NCBI GenBank assembly: GCA_025769875.1
Contig: JAGFNK010000854.1
Span: forward strand, 1 to 19,838
Direction: 5' to 3'
Source: Russula earlei
Lineage: Eukaryota; Basidiomycota; Agaricomycetes; Russulales; Russulaceae
Length of the DNA stretch: 19,838 bases
Part shown: piece by piece, positions 1-8,925 of the stretch
Numbering within the stretch: position 1 is the stretch's first letter
Layout: each line of letters begins with the position of its first letter
Program-made: the position numbers and the translations under genes
The notes under the pieces: generated by a model
The model's database searches: none
Seen by the model: the letters and a program-made list of their open reading frames with translations, nothing else
What the model was told of the DNA's origin: nothing

Positions 1-128
1 TGTAAGCAATCAGTAAGCGATCACTAAGCTAGATTGTAAAGCAGACATATGAGTAATCACAGACGAGTCAGCAGAAATAGATGCCAGTCGGAGAATCAAG
101 AGAATCTTAACAAGTACATGTCTTGACA
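1..128 (+). repeat. Probable 3' end of a 5' LTR (truncated by window edge)
   Basis: The stretch ends with GTACATGTCTTGACA, the same 15 bases that end the complete family-A LTRs at 16550 and 17492, and the retroelement leader follows directly. It also carries the U3-type motif found in the other LTRs, CAGTAAGC at 11-18 and CACTAAGC at 22-29. Outside the terminal 15 bases I see no convincing match to family A, so this may be a diverged or different LTR family. No primer-binding site could be assigned after base 128. Confidence 0.45.
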
Positions 129-174
129 TCTGGACAGTCTCTCACCATTTCTGTATTGACCAGCCAACGCTCAA

Positions 175-1100
175 GTGTCCACTCCCAACTCACCCACTCT
201 TGTTAACACTTCCCTGCATCTCCCTTCTCCTCTCCAACCCACTCCATGCACTGCCCTTCGACTTCTCACTGAAGACCTCAACCCAGTCGACACATCCTCA
301 CCCCTCAGCATCCTGTACTCCCCAGAAGCCCCAACATCGTCTCCTGTCATCCCCCAGCCTATTCCAGGCAACTTTGTGCCTATCAGCACTCCCCCTCCAG
401 TGCAGAATGAGCAGCAGCAAGTGGACCATCCTCCCTTGCCTGAAGGCTTCCTTGATCGCCCCCCCTTGCACAGCATTCCGGTTCCACCCTCACCAGTACT
501 TCGTCCTCCCCAGCACCAATCGTTCCTGTGAGCAGTGACGACCCCTCCACGATTTAAATCACCAAGATTACTTGTCATGCATCCCTACCACAGATCAGTT
601 AACTTGTTGCACCTTCACAGACACTTTCACAACTGCCTTTTGTGCATGCATCATCCACACTTTTGCTGTGGAACCCTCCAACGCTGCCCTTGCTTCTGAA
701 TACAACCTCACCCCCTTTGGCATTTGCTCTAATGTCGGGATATACGCCCTGGACGCAGACTTCCCCCTTGGACATATCGGCTTACATTTTTAATACGTTG
801 TTGTTTAGGAAGCTCATTACCTTACCTGCTATCTACCGTCCTGCTTACGAAGGGTCCTTTTGCTTGTCTATTGTACACAATTTTCTGGATGGACGCCTAG
901 CTTTTGCATACGGATACTTACACTTTGAAAGAAGATAGTAATTGGGAATCCCTATGTCACTACTCGACTTACACGTCGACACCATCTGCTTCAACCCTCA
1001 GCTACTTCGTTTTTGCTTTACGCCTCATATTCCCCCTAACCCTCTTGATATCATTGAGAGGTATTGCCTTGAAACCATAGATCTTGCGCACAGTTCTTAA
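175..1100 (+). pseudogene. ORF-a, unknown leader protein of the Gypsy element (broken)
   Basis: I do not recognise this protein. A Pro/Ser/Thr-rich open stretch (frame 1, 175-531) is followed by frame 2 (about 572-793) and frame 0 (about 790-1100), so at least two frameshifts and several stops break it. The frame-0 part contains a FLDGRLAFAYGYL segment matched by FLDGRVYYSYAYL in the second copy near 16580. A later RFCFTPHIPPNPL segment matches HFCFLPHLPLNPL just before 17600. Conservation of amino-acid pattern between two copies argues that it was once translated. The copies share a C-terminal HSS followed by TAA (1098-1100). No membrane segment, catalytic motif or zinc finger is evident. 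The true start codon is unclear; 175 is only where the frame opens. Confidence 0.5.
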
Positions 1101-1111
1101 AAAGTAAGAAC
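1093..1111 (+). promoter_or_regulatory. Conserved hairpin overlapping a 5' splice site
   Basis: GTTCTTA (1093-1099) and TAAGAAC (1105-1111) are perfect inverted arms around the loop AAAAG. The GTAAGA splice donor begins at 1104, so most of it lies in the right arm. The same hairpin is at 17621-17639. The surrounding block 1092-1126 matches 17620-17654 at 34 of 35 positions, although the neighbouring ORFs are far more diverged. A role in controlling splicing is inferred. Confidence 0.6.
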
Positions 1112-1169
1112 CACCCTTGTAACACTTCAATAAAGATCAAATAAACCTTTCTTTTTGCCTTGACTAAAG
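1104..1169 (+). other. Predicted 66-nt intron between ORF-a and ORF-b
   Basis: The donor is GTAAGA at 1104. The acceptor is AG at 1168-1169, after a T-rich run and TTGACTAA. Exon 2 starts TGCCTC, exactly as in the second copy after its own AG (17680). Splicing joins A1103 to TG1170-1171, which makes an ATG in frame with ORF-b, two bases after the ORF-a TAA. The length suits basidiomycete introns. No transcript evidence is available here. Confidence 0.5.
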
Positions 1170-2663
1170 TGCCTCAAGAATACACCTTAGAAGAAGACGA
1201 AGAACAAGACACTATCACTAGACACGTCCTAAGTCTAAATCACTATCGAACCTGGGCCTCCACTGCATTCCCTGTTAACACCCTAACAAACCTACACGAT
1301 GTACCAGGAATAGAACCACCCCACGAAGACTTCCCCCACCTTATTGAATTCCTTGAGGTCTTACCATTTGGACAACTTCTAAGCCACAATGAACACATGT
1401 TATATCTTGAAACCCTCAGTCGACTCCTACCACCAGCATGACAACAATTACTATACTGGCAACTTACTCAAGCAAGGAACATCCAAGGACAACCAGTCAA
1501 TTATCAATCCCTACGCTCTAGTGAATTGAACCTTTGGACCAGGATCATCCAACCATGCCACCATCTCATCGTTCATTTGCTAAGGACAGTGTATCACCTG
1601 TTTTACCTAGCCTGGACATATATCAGTTACTATTGCCTTACTGTCCAGTTCCACCACCTATGCCTCAATAGGATACAAAGGGAAAACCAATCTTACATCC
1701 AACTTGCTATTGTGCCCAGAATACACAACACCTTTGATTGGGAGACTAACTCTTGGTTATAAACACAGATTACAACCAACCTTGGGCAATTACCAGCCCA
1801 GACACCTCATATACTGGTCCTCCTGTGTACTACTCAGTCCCAGCAATTTTAGAAGTATCAAGCCTTGCCCCTCGACCCCTCATGCTGATTCAAACCACTG
1901 TCCCAACCAGCCAAGAATGTTGGTCTGCCAGCACAGAAGACACTGAGTCAAACCCATGGACAACAAGGTGTAACTGAAAAACAGAGTATTGCATGTGCAA
2001 CTACTGACCAGATACACCTCCCACTCCTGATGGAATTACCCTGTGGACACCAGGCAATTACCACCTCCCATATCAGTAATTCTGGCTCCCCAACACAGAA
2101 GACATGCAACGCCTCAGTGAGCTCCCTCAAGAGATACAGTCCCCAACATGAGAGGTTTCCTTGTTGAAAGACCATTACCTCCTACTCCCCCTGATGCCTA
2201 CGTACCCTTGTTTACCAGTCATATCCCTACACCTGTCATACCTTCCCAACCCTTTGCATTGCCATTTGTCGAGTCACCTGATAGTATCAATATTAGAAAC
2301 ACTGAACTTCACTCCTATCTACCAGAGCAGTCTTTTTTGGCCCTAAACCTACCTACGCATTCAAAGAGGGAACTACTTGAATTCAAGAACTATTGTACAG
2401 AGGCTTGGCATCTTAGAACAACACACTTTGTAGTGTATCAACATCCCACCAGAGAGATAAACAACTTTGCTATCTCACCAGCAGAATTTGAAGGATACTT
2501 GTGGAAAACCCAAGTAGTCTTGACCCAAAGTAACATCACCAAAGAATACTCCCAAATCCACTTAAGAAAACACCAAGGAAGACCCAACTCCATTCGACTA
2601 AAACCAGCCTACACCATTGCATATCCTTGGAACAATGGTCATTGGACTATAACCATTGTCTAA
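1170..2663 (+). pseudogene. ORF-b, unknown leader protein upstream of gag (broken)
   Basis: Unrecognised protein of about 500 codons if restored. The predicted start is the splice-made ATG (A1103+TG1170), giving MPQEYTLEEDEEQ. Frame 2 runs to 1762 with a TGA at 1439-1441. Frame 1 continues from about 1753 with TGPPVYYSVPAIL, and frame 0 runs from about 2148 to a TAA at 2661-2663. The first part aligns with the second copy (17681-18375): LLPPA-stop-QQLLYWQL against LIEPA-stop-CQLLYWHL, and YYSVPAIL against YSPPPAIL. A middle stretch near 1560-1680 is rich in aromatic and Leu/Ile residues. The C-terminal third (2148-2663) is well preserved, ending NNGHWTITIV. The stop lies only four bases before the gag ATG at 2668. 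Function is unknown; a virion or assembly protein is one guess. Confidence 0.5.
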
Positions 2664-2667
2664 ACTT

Positions 2668-4177
2668 ATGAGTACTAGATGGGACATTACTGACGACAAA
2701 GAAAATCTAATTCCACTTTTATTTGAAAACCTCAGCTACAACACCCAAGACCACTGTTACCAAGGAAAATTTGCAGGAACACCTGTCATCAATCACAGAA
2801 ATCTTTCAGACACTTGGTTCTACGAAGACAACAACAACGAAGTCACCACTGCTCAACTTAAAGCAGCAGCCCCAGGAGCAGAAAATGTTCAAGACTTCAA
2901 TCCCTATAACTATACAGGCCTCTTTCTAGACAAACCAGTCAAGTGGAGCCATTCTAGAAGACATTGGGTTTACTACAATAACAGAGAAGTCGATTTTACT
3001 GCCAAATCAACCCAAGAAGTTACTGCCATCCTAGGAACTGCACCAAGCATTCGGAGCGCTACTCCAGGACCCTCCACCTGACAAAATACTCAACAACCCA
3101 CTCCTCATACAGTTAGCAATGCACCGCAAGCAATCCCTCGGACGCTCACTCCAACTAGAATCCAATTACAAGGCTCTGCCCCACCTATTGTTACAGCCAC
3201 AACAACTCAGAGCCCCACCATGTCAAGCAATCCACTCCTTGTCGGGACTGCACCAGAACCCTTTGATGGAAAGGCTGATAATGCAGAGGCCTTTTGGGCA
3301 GCTTTAGCCAATTATTATTATATCAATGGTGACTCCTTCACAGATGAAAGCAAGAAAGTTGCCGCTGCACTAACCCACTTTAAAGTAGGAACACCTGCTG
3401 GAGCATGGGCCAGAGAACAAACCACTAAAGCTATGGCTCATACAGTAGCAGACTATGGATCATGGGATGACTTCAAAAAAAGCCTTTGCCGATCATTTCA
3501 TCCCTGCAGAAGCAGAACTGGCCTCCGCTAACACCATGCACACCTATTATCAAGGGAAACTACCATTTAATGAATGGTATCAGAAATGGTCACACCACAC
3601 ATCATGAGCTACCACGGATGAAAGGACAAAGATGTACACATTCAGAAAGAACATTAACCCAGCCTTACATCAGAAAATATTGGGAATTACGCCAACACCA
3701 ACTACACTTGCAGCCCTTGTCAAAGCAGCAAGAGAATTTGACAACCTTTTCCACCTATACAATTCCATGGCCTTTCGAGGAGGACACTCTGTGGGTGCCT
3801 GAGGATTAAACACTCAAGGATCAGACAATTCATTGGAAATTAACTTGTACCAAGGAGAACCTAATGAATGACCCTGGGAATCCAGAAGTGAAAGAAAACC
3901 CCTCACCGATGCAGAGAAAGAGTTTTGACGCAAGAACAACCTCTGTTATTACTGTGGAAAGAAGAACCATATGGCAAATCAATGTAGAGCAAAGAAAGCA
4001 GCCCAGGGACGCCAACAACAAGGATCTCACCCCCAAACAGTCAGAGCTACAACCATCCAAGATGAAAACATCGAACCTGCGCAAGAAGAATCAGTTCCTG
4101 TTGCATCATTGACAACTTGGAGAGAAACACTTATGGACTCGATTCTCCACCCAAGATCTGCTCCTATGGATTTTTAA
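2668..4177 (+). pseudogene. gag: Ty3/Gypsy Gag polyprotein (capsid and zinc knuckle), broken
   Basis: Gag packages element RNA into virus-like particles in the cytoplasm. The ATG at 2668 opens with MSTRWDITDD and follows the ORF-b stop by four bases. Frame 1 carries the N-terminal region with a TGA at 3079-3081, then the capsid core (3220 on: LLVGTAPEPFDGKADNAEAF). An extra A in the seven-A run 3475-3481 shifts the frame; frame 2 continues through the rest of the capsid with further TGA stops near 3606, 3800, 3868 and 3927. A CX2CX4HX4C zinc knuckle (CYYCGKKNHMANQC, 3944-3985) identifies the nucleocapsid part. Frame 2 ends at TAA 4175-4177, overlapping pol, which is in the -1 frame. The domain order and knuckle make the assignment firm, and no functional protein is possible as it stands. 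Confidence 0.85.
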
Positions 4178-4548
4178 TTGGACCCCCTTCTGCACCGAGA
4201 AGGGACACGGTCCAAATCAGTACGATACAAAGAGAAATCAATTACCCCAAAGTTTTTACCAAAAATATTTGCTCCCCATCCATTGCCTTGAAAGTTACTC
4301 TTGTAGGGAAGACAAGCGGCAAAGAAATCGGTGCAAGAGCCCTGCTTGACAGTGGAGCAGAAGGAATGATAATTCAGGAATGATTTGCACAAAGACAACC
4401 ACCTGCACCTCTGAACTATGACCAAACCCTTGCCAGCACAAAATGTAGATGGAACACAAAATGCCAATGGACTAATACGCTTTAGCACCATCCAAAGACT
4501 TCACATACAAGCACACACAGGCACTACTCATGATGAACAAGCAGAACT

Positions 4549-4553
4549 CCTTG
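4549..4553. repeat. Target-site duplication CCTTG, left copy
   Basis: CCTTG here is repeated at 5382-5386, immediately after the inverted solo LTR. Removing the LTR and one copy restores an unbroken protease reading frame. Confidence 0.9.
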
Positions 4554-4872
4554 TGTCAAGACACATACTGCTGATCACTAAGGACTCAGGAGCAGGTGGG
4601 CAAGGGTCGGAACAGATGATACGCGGCGAAGGCAGCGTTGAACAAGAGGACGAGCCAAACGACGAGGAGGTACCAGATGGGGACTGGTAAGTGTTGCAAG
4701 AGGCAGAGGCGAAGGCTGGAGGCCAGTGCAGTGAAGGGCTTTAGACAAGGCGGTCGTTGAAGAGTACCTTGGAGGCGAGGGAAGTCTTTGAACTGAGCGG
4801 TCGCAGGGGAGTGCCCAGGAGTATGAGAGTATCACAAATGGACAGTCTGACGACTGCCATGCTTCATTGGGG

Positions 4873-4880
4873 CTTATATA
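4873..4880 (-). promoter_or_regulatory. TATA box of solo LTR A
   Basis: TATATAAG on the minus strand, at the same relative place as in the other family-A LTRs (16022-16029 and 17165-17172). Confidence 0.6.
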
Positions 4881-5109
4881 CAGTATACAGGGTCGATTAC
4901 AAAGCACTGGGACTATTCTAGACTCTTTGGTACCATCCAATAGGACTACAGAGGCATAAACTTGCTTGTGTCAACTTTCAGGCTTACTGAGCACATTACT
5001 GATCATTGTGGAGCGATGACATCATTATGATGTCACTGTGGAGCGCTTAGTGAGCCTATGAGGTCACTGTGGAGTCGCTCAGTCAGCCATGATGTCATTG
5101 GAGCCTTGA

Positions 5110-5117
5110 TGACGTCA
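5110..5117. promoter_or_regulatory. Perfect CRE/ATF-type palindrome TGACGTCA in U3
   Basis: TGACGTCA is the classical binding site of ATF/CREB bZIP factors. Nearby are further half-site variants, such as ATGATGTCA and ATGACATCA between 5010 and 5100. The homologous sites in the other two family-A LTRs read TGATGTCA or TGACATCA, consistent with CpG decay. Control by a stress-type bZIP factor is inferred. Confidence 0.45.
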
Positions 5118-5444
5118 GATGATTTATGCAACAGTTTCTAAGAGTTTGTGCCACTGTTTCGGGTCCATGGTGGCTGAGTGGCCATGTGGCTGCCACGCGA
5201 TGATTACCCGATTAGGAAACTGGTGCCTGGTCGTGTTATAGTGCCTTTGCAATAGCAATATCTTGTACCGCAGGGGGGATAGCCCAGAAAATGGAAGGGA
5301 GTCGGCAATGCAAAGTGAGAGAGGTTCTTCTTGAGTAAAATAGGACAATCTTCGGCCAGGACTTGGCCTTGGTTCGTAACACCTTGTCACTAACATTGGA
5401 GATCATGACATTATCTTAGGAACAGATTGGCTACGACACCACAA

Positions 5445-6065
5445 TGTTAAGGCTCCAAAGGGCCTTAAATAAGATCAATGGTCGTGTCTATGAATGCGTC
5501 CTACCAATGCAGATATGCTTGAGTCAAGCAAGCAATACTCATGAAGGGGAAGGAGTGTTAGATCCTTCTGGAGTATGGCAACAAGATGAGAGGGGCTCTG
5601 CAGATGGGGTAGGAGTCAACTGTTTGGGATTGGCAAACTAAGTTGAGCTTAGGGCTCAACTGTTACAACTGGGGGCCTTATATAGCCCTACAGGGATAAG
5701 GTTTGTACTACTGTAGTACTGGTCGGTGCTATAGAAGCAAAACTTGGCTCATAGAAGCGAGGTTGCTTCTATGTAAACAATCTCGGTGGCTGGAAGCATT
5801 AAGTGCTTCCCTAGTAGCAATCTCGGTATCATAAGTACTTTCCTAATCAAGGAAGCGATGTATGTGGCAGTACAGGAACATCTGGAACAGAAGCAATGCT
5901 ACTCATTGCTTCTTCAATACATCTTCAGATAGATACGATCAACGCGTTCCGAACGCGATATCAATGAACATAAACGATCAAGATCTGATGCACGCATGAT
6001 GCAAACAGTGCAGTCCATAGTTCAGGTGTTCTGGCATCTTCTGGACCCCAAACCACTCGGTAACA
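5445..6065 (-). mobile_element. Solo LTR, family B, inserted just after protease
   Basis: This 621-bp element has TGTTA at its left end and TAACA at its right end, with the 5-bp target duplication CACAA at 5440-5444 and 6066-6070. Removing the element and one CACAA rejoins the pol frame (WLRHHN-PDIDW). The minus orientation is preferred because the best TATA box (TATATAAG, 5677-5684) reads on the minus strand, followed by a CTCATCTT..TACTCC stretch like that after the family-A TATA box. The middle (5720-5920) is full of short GAAGCA/TGCTTC inverted motifs. Sequence differs from families A and C. Orientation is less certain than boundaries. Confidence 0.85.
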
Positions 6066-6622
6066 CACAACCCAGATATTGATTGGGCAAATGATACAAT
6101 CACACTGAGGAACTGCCCCTGAACCTGCCTTACCACACACCCAAGCATAACCATTGCATCTGCATCTGGAACATGGAATTACCAAATACAAGTGCTTACT
6201 TTCCCTGAAGAAGAAGAACCTGAGTTTGGAAATGTTGCTGCACTAATCTTCCCAGATACTGAAGGACTATTGAACCCATGTGTTGATGAACAAATCCACG
6301 ATGCATTTAGACCAATAACAATCAGCATAAGAGCCAAATCAACCACAGCTACCAAGCTAGCCCATGCAGAGACACCCCCCAAGACATTAGACAAACTTAT
6401 CCCTGCCCAATTCTTAAAATGGCGAAAGGTTTTTGACAAACAAGCCCCCCAACACCTTCCTGCTCACCAACCATGGGACCATGCAATCAATCTGAAACCA
6501 GGGATTGCCCGATGCGATTCTGGTATCTATTGACTTACTCCCAAAGAACTACAAGCCTTAAAAGAATACCTAGATGAACACTTGACAAGAGGCACTATCC
6601 GACCATCAAAAGCAGCTATTGC

Positions 6623-6640
6623 TAAGGTGTGACTCGGGTA
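6623..6640 (+). repeat. hAT left terminal inverted repeat
   Basis: The repeat starts TAAGGTGTGA and pairs with the right end at 9918-9935 with two internal mismatches. GGGTAC-type sub-terminal motifs follow to about 6690. Confidence 0.7.
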
Positions 6641-7357
6641 CAGGTGACACTGTGACAATTTGGTCATGGGTAGGCGCGGGTACAGGTACGGTTTTTAAAT
6701 TTGTCACACCCGTGCAACACCGCACCCTTATCGGCCGGGTTTACGGGTATTGAAAGCACTATTCAAGAGTCTCCTGCCACAGGGTGACAGCTTGCACAGG
6801 CTCGGGACCAGCCCAAATGGAAGTGATTGTTGATCACAATCATGAGAAAACTGGTGAGCGCGACTCGGACTCAGCGGCCACCTCCCTTTACGCGAAGATG
6901 GCACTTAGTGCCATGTTTGCAAAGTCATATGACATGGGTCAGAAGGGTCGGTTCATCGAGATCTGGCTGGATCATATAAAGGTGAGCAAATTATCTTCAA
7001 CATCTCACTTGTTGCTCATGCCTCGCAATTTGGGGTCAAAGTCCTCAGCAAAGTCATCGCGCTCTTCACAGCAGACTTTGGTGTCGACCTCTTCCTTTGC
7101 CAGCGCAGTCAAGTCGAGCACCAAGGCACTCCAGCATGGAGTCAAACATAGCATTGCAAATGGCTCGAAGGCAATCACCCAGCCTCTCAAGTGCGCAAAG
7201 CATGTGGCATCCAATGCCACCTCCACACCTGTTGAAAGCGAACAAGAAGCAGAGCAAGCACTGATGATGGATGATCATATGAGTATCAGCAGCAATGGCG
7301 CAACCGGCGATGCTATCGAGATTGAATCAGATAATGAGGAGCTTGAAAAAGACCTAC

Positions 7358-7408
7358 ATATGTCGTTTCATTATCATTTTTTACCTCTTTTGCTTACTTG
7401 GACACTAG
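7358..7408 (+). other. Probable decayed intron in the hAT transposase
   Basis: Removing these 51 bases joins EELEKDLQ to DTKKSWRSPIY in frame and removes a hydrophobic insert that does not fit the N-terminal region. The 3' end is CACTAG. The 5' end reads ATATGT instead of GTATGT, a single G-to-A change in the donor. The length (51) matches the other introns, and being divisible by three it stays open when read through. Confidence 0.4.
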
Positions 7409-7754
7409 AAGACACAAAGAAGTCATGGCGGTCCCCCATCTACACGTTTTTCAAGCCCGACATCTCTATTCAAATTCACAAAAACCGCGTCTCCCACTTC
7501 TTCACCTGTTTGTCAAAACATTGCAAGACAGGCTCGAAAGGCGTTCAGCGCTATCAAGATAAGGGCGACAAATCTTCAACTGTGAATCTCAAGCACCATG
7601 CCATCCGATGCTTTGGCGAGGACGTGGTGAATGCAGCTATGAAGGGCAAGGCTGCTAGTGAAGGCCGCACTGGCAACATATTTGCAGCATTTGCCCACCA
7701 AGGACAGTGGCCTGTCACGTACTCACATCGAGCACACACAAACACAGAATTTCG

Positions 7755-7806
7755 GTAAGTAGTACTTATTATCAGCTAAATGCTCTATTCTAAACATGTT
7801 GAACAG
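7755..7806 (+). other. hAT transposase intron (52 nt)
   Basis: GTAAGT donor and CAG acceptor. Splicing joins HTNTEFR to AHIAKWVAE without a frame break, whereas reading through meets TAA at once. Confidence 0.75.
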
Positions 7807-8403
7807 TGCGCACATTGCAAAATGGGTGGCAGAATGCAACTGTCCTCCGCAAATTGTCTCTGATCCTGAGCTCATTGATATTTCAGGACCGGGCACCCCA
7901 ACCATAAAGTTTCATGTCCAAACACGGTTTGATGTGATGTCAAGGCCGCATACATCAAGTGCCGTGAACGGATAAGCAAACTACTGCGAGAACACCCAGG
8001 TCGCATTCACTTCACGACCAATTGTTGGACTTCAACCAACCACCACACGTTCGTTGCCTGGACTGTACACCTTGAGCATCAAGGTGCCATGCTAGCTTTC
8101 TTACTCAATATCATTGAGGTTCCGGAATCTCATATGGGTACAGCTTTGGCAAAGGCCTTTCAGAAGATGCTCGAAATGTTTGGACTCCAAGATCGTATTC
8201 TGGCCATAAATGCTGACAATGGATCTGCGAACGACACGCAGACCAAAGCTCTCGCAACGATGGAGAACTCTTTTGATGGACAAAACCGCGTCCGCTGTTT
8301 CAATCACACTCTGCATCTCTCAGCCAAAGCCCTCCTCAGCCCATTCAACGCTGCATTAGCTGGTGTATCCGATAACAATGATGACATTGGTGAAGATGGT
8401 GCA

Positions 8404-8520
8404 CTCGATGAAGAAGACAAGGATGAAGACGAAGATGAGGATGAGGATGAGGACAAGGATGAAGATGAAGATGGATCGGATGTACTGGATGAGGATAATG
8501 ATGATGATGGTATTGATGAA
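8404..8520 (+). repeat. GAT/GAA low-complexity tract encoding an Asp/Glu run
   Basis: Imprecise GAT, GAA and GAC codon repeats give an acidic stretch (DEDEDEDEDEDKDEDED and similar) inside the hAT transposase, between the second catalytic Asp and the next intron. Open frames on the opposite strand (poly-Ser) are a by-product of this repeat. Confidence 0.85.
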
Positions 8521-8595
8521 CTTGAGAACCTAGACGAGGAGAAGAAGGAAGAGATCATGGAAACTACAGCTACTGTTCATCAAATTGTGACGAAG

Positions 8596-8655
8596 GTATG
8601 TACTATCTTAGTTGTTCCCCGGGACTCGGAGTAACCACTGATCTTGATTCAATAG
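8596..8655 (+). other. hAT transposase intron (60 nt)
   Basis: GTATGT donor, AATAG acceptor, phase 0. The frame continues LRCLSFAIIHSTTITLPKW after splicing. Confidence 0.7.
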
Positions 8656-8925
8656 CTTCGTTGTCTGTCATTTGCTATCATTCACTCAACAACTATCACT
8701 CTCCCGAAGTGGTGCAAGTGTTGCAAGGAGCTCGGACTCAAGCTGTGCCTCATGCCACGTGACGTTGTGACATGCTGGAATTCAATGTACTACATGCTTT
8801 GTTTTGCAACAAAATATCGTGAGGTTATTGATGCAATGATGGCCGACAAGGTCCTCAAGCTTCGGAAGTATGAGCTTGATGATGAAGAGTGGGTTATCGT
8901 TGAAGATCTTGTCTTGGTACTATGA

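Larger units (their letters stand above)
4554..5381 (-). mobile_element. Solo LTR, family A, inserted in protease
   Basis: This 828-bp element is flanked by CCTTG on both sides. On the minus strand it begins TGTTACGAACC and ends TGTCTTGACA, and it matches the LTRs at 15521-16550 and 16663-17492. It contains a TATATAAG box on the minus strand (4873-4880) and a U3 array of CRE-like half sites including one perfect TGACGTCA (5110-5117). No internal retroelement sequence is attached, so it is a solo LTR left by LTR-LTR recombination. It retains more CpG than the sibling copies, suggesting it is the youngest of the three. Confidence 0.92.
4171..6622 (+). pseudogene. pol: pol, 5' part: aspartic protease and start of reverse transcriptase (split by two LTRs)
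   Basis: This is the N-terminal part of the Gypsy polyprotein. The protease active-site motif LLDSGAEG is at about 4342-4365 (catalytic Asp codon 4348-4350). A TGA follows at 4381-4383, and a frame change occurs near 4430-4445. The second conserved block, DHDIILGTDWL, lies after the first inserted LTR (5386-5444). Removing the two solo LTRs with one target copy each rejoins the reading frame exactly at both places. Frame 0 then runs from 6071 through an acidic linker (PEEEEPEFG) to the RT N-terminus, ending RGTIRPSKAAIA at about 6622, where a hAT element begins. Further TGA stops occur near 6120 and at 6531-6533. RT continues at 11752, but about 57 residues expected from related RTs are absent. 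Confidence 0.85.

Noticed and set aside
171..578. Minus-strand 135-codon Gly/Arg/Ser-rich ORF
   Set aside because: It lies opposite the C-rich Pro/Ser region of ORF-a; its composition follows from the skew and nothing else supports it.
1120..1126. GTAACA at the end of the conserved block as the terminus of an LTR
   Set aside because: Homology between the two leader copies continues on both sides of the block, and no TG partner or target duplication was found. The intron reading explains more of the sequence.
4578..5396. ORFs within the family-A LTRs, for example those reading WQPHGH and the antisense LITKDSGAGG
   Set aside because: They lie inside non-coding LTR sequence and recur only because the LTR is repeated.
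8304..8558. Minus-strand poly-Ser ORF
   Set aside because: It is the complement of the Asp/Glu codon repeat of the hAT transposase.
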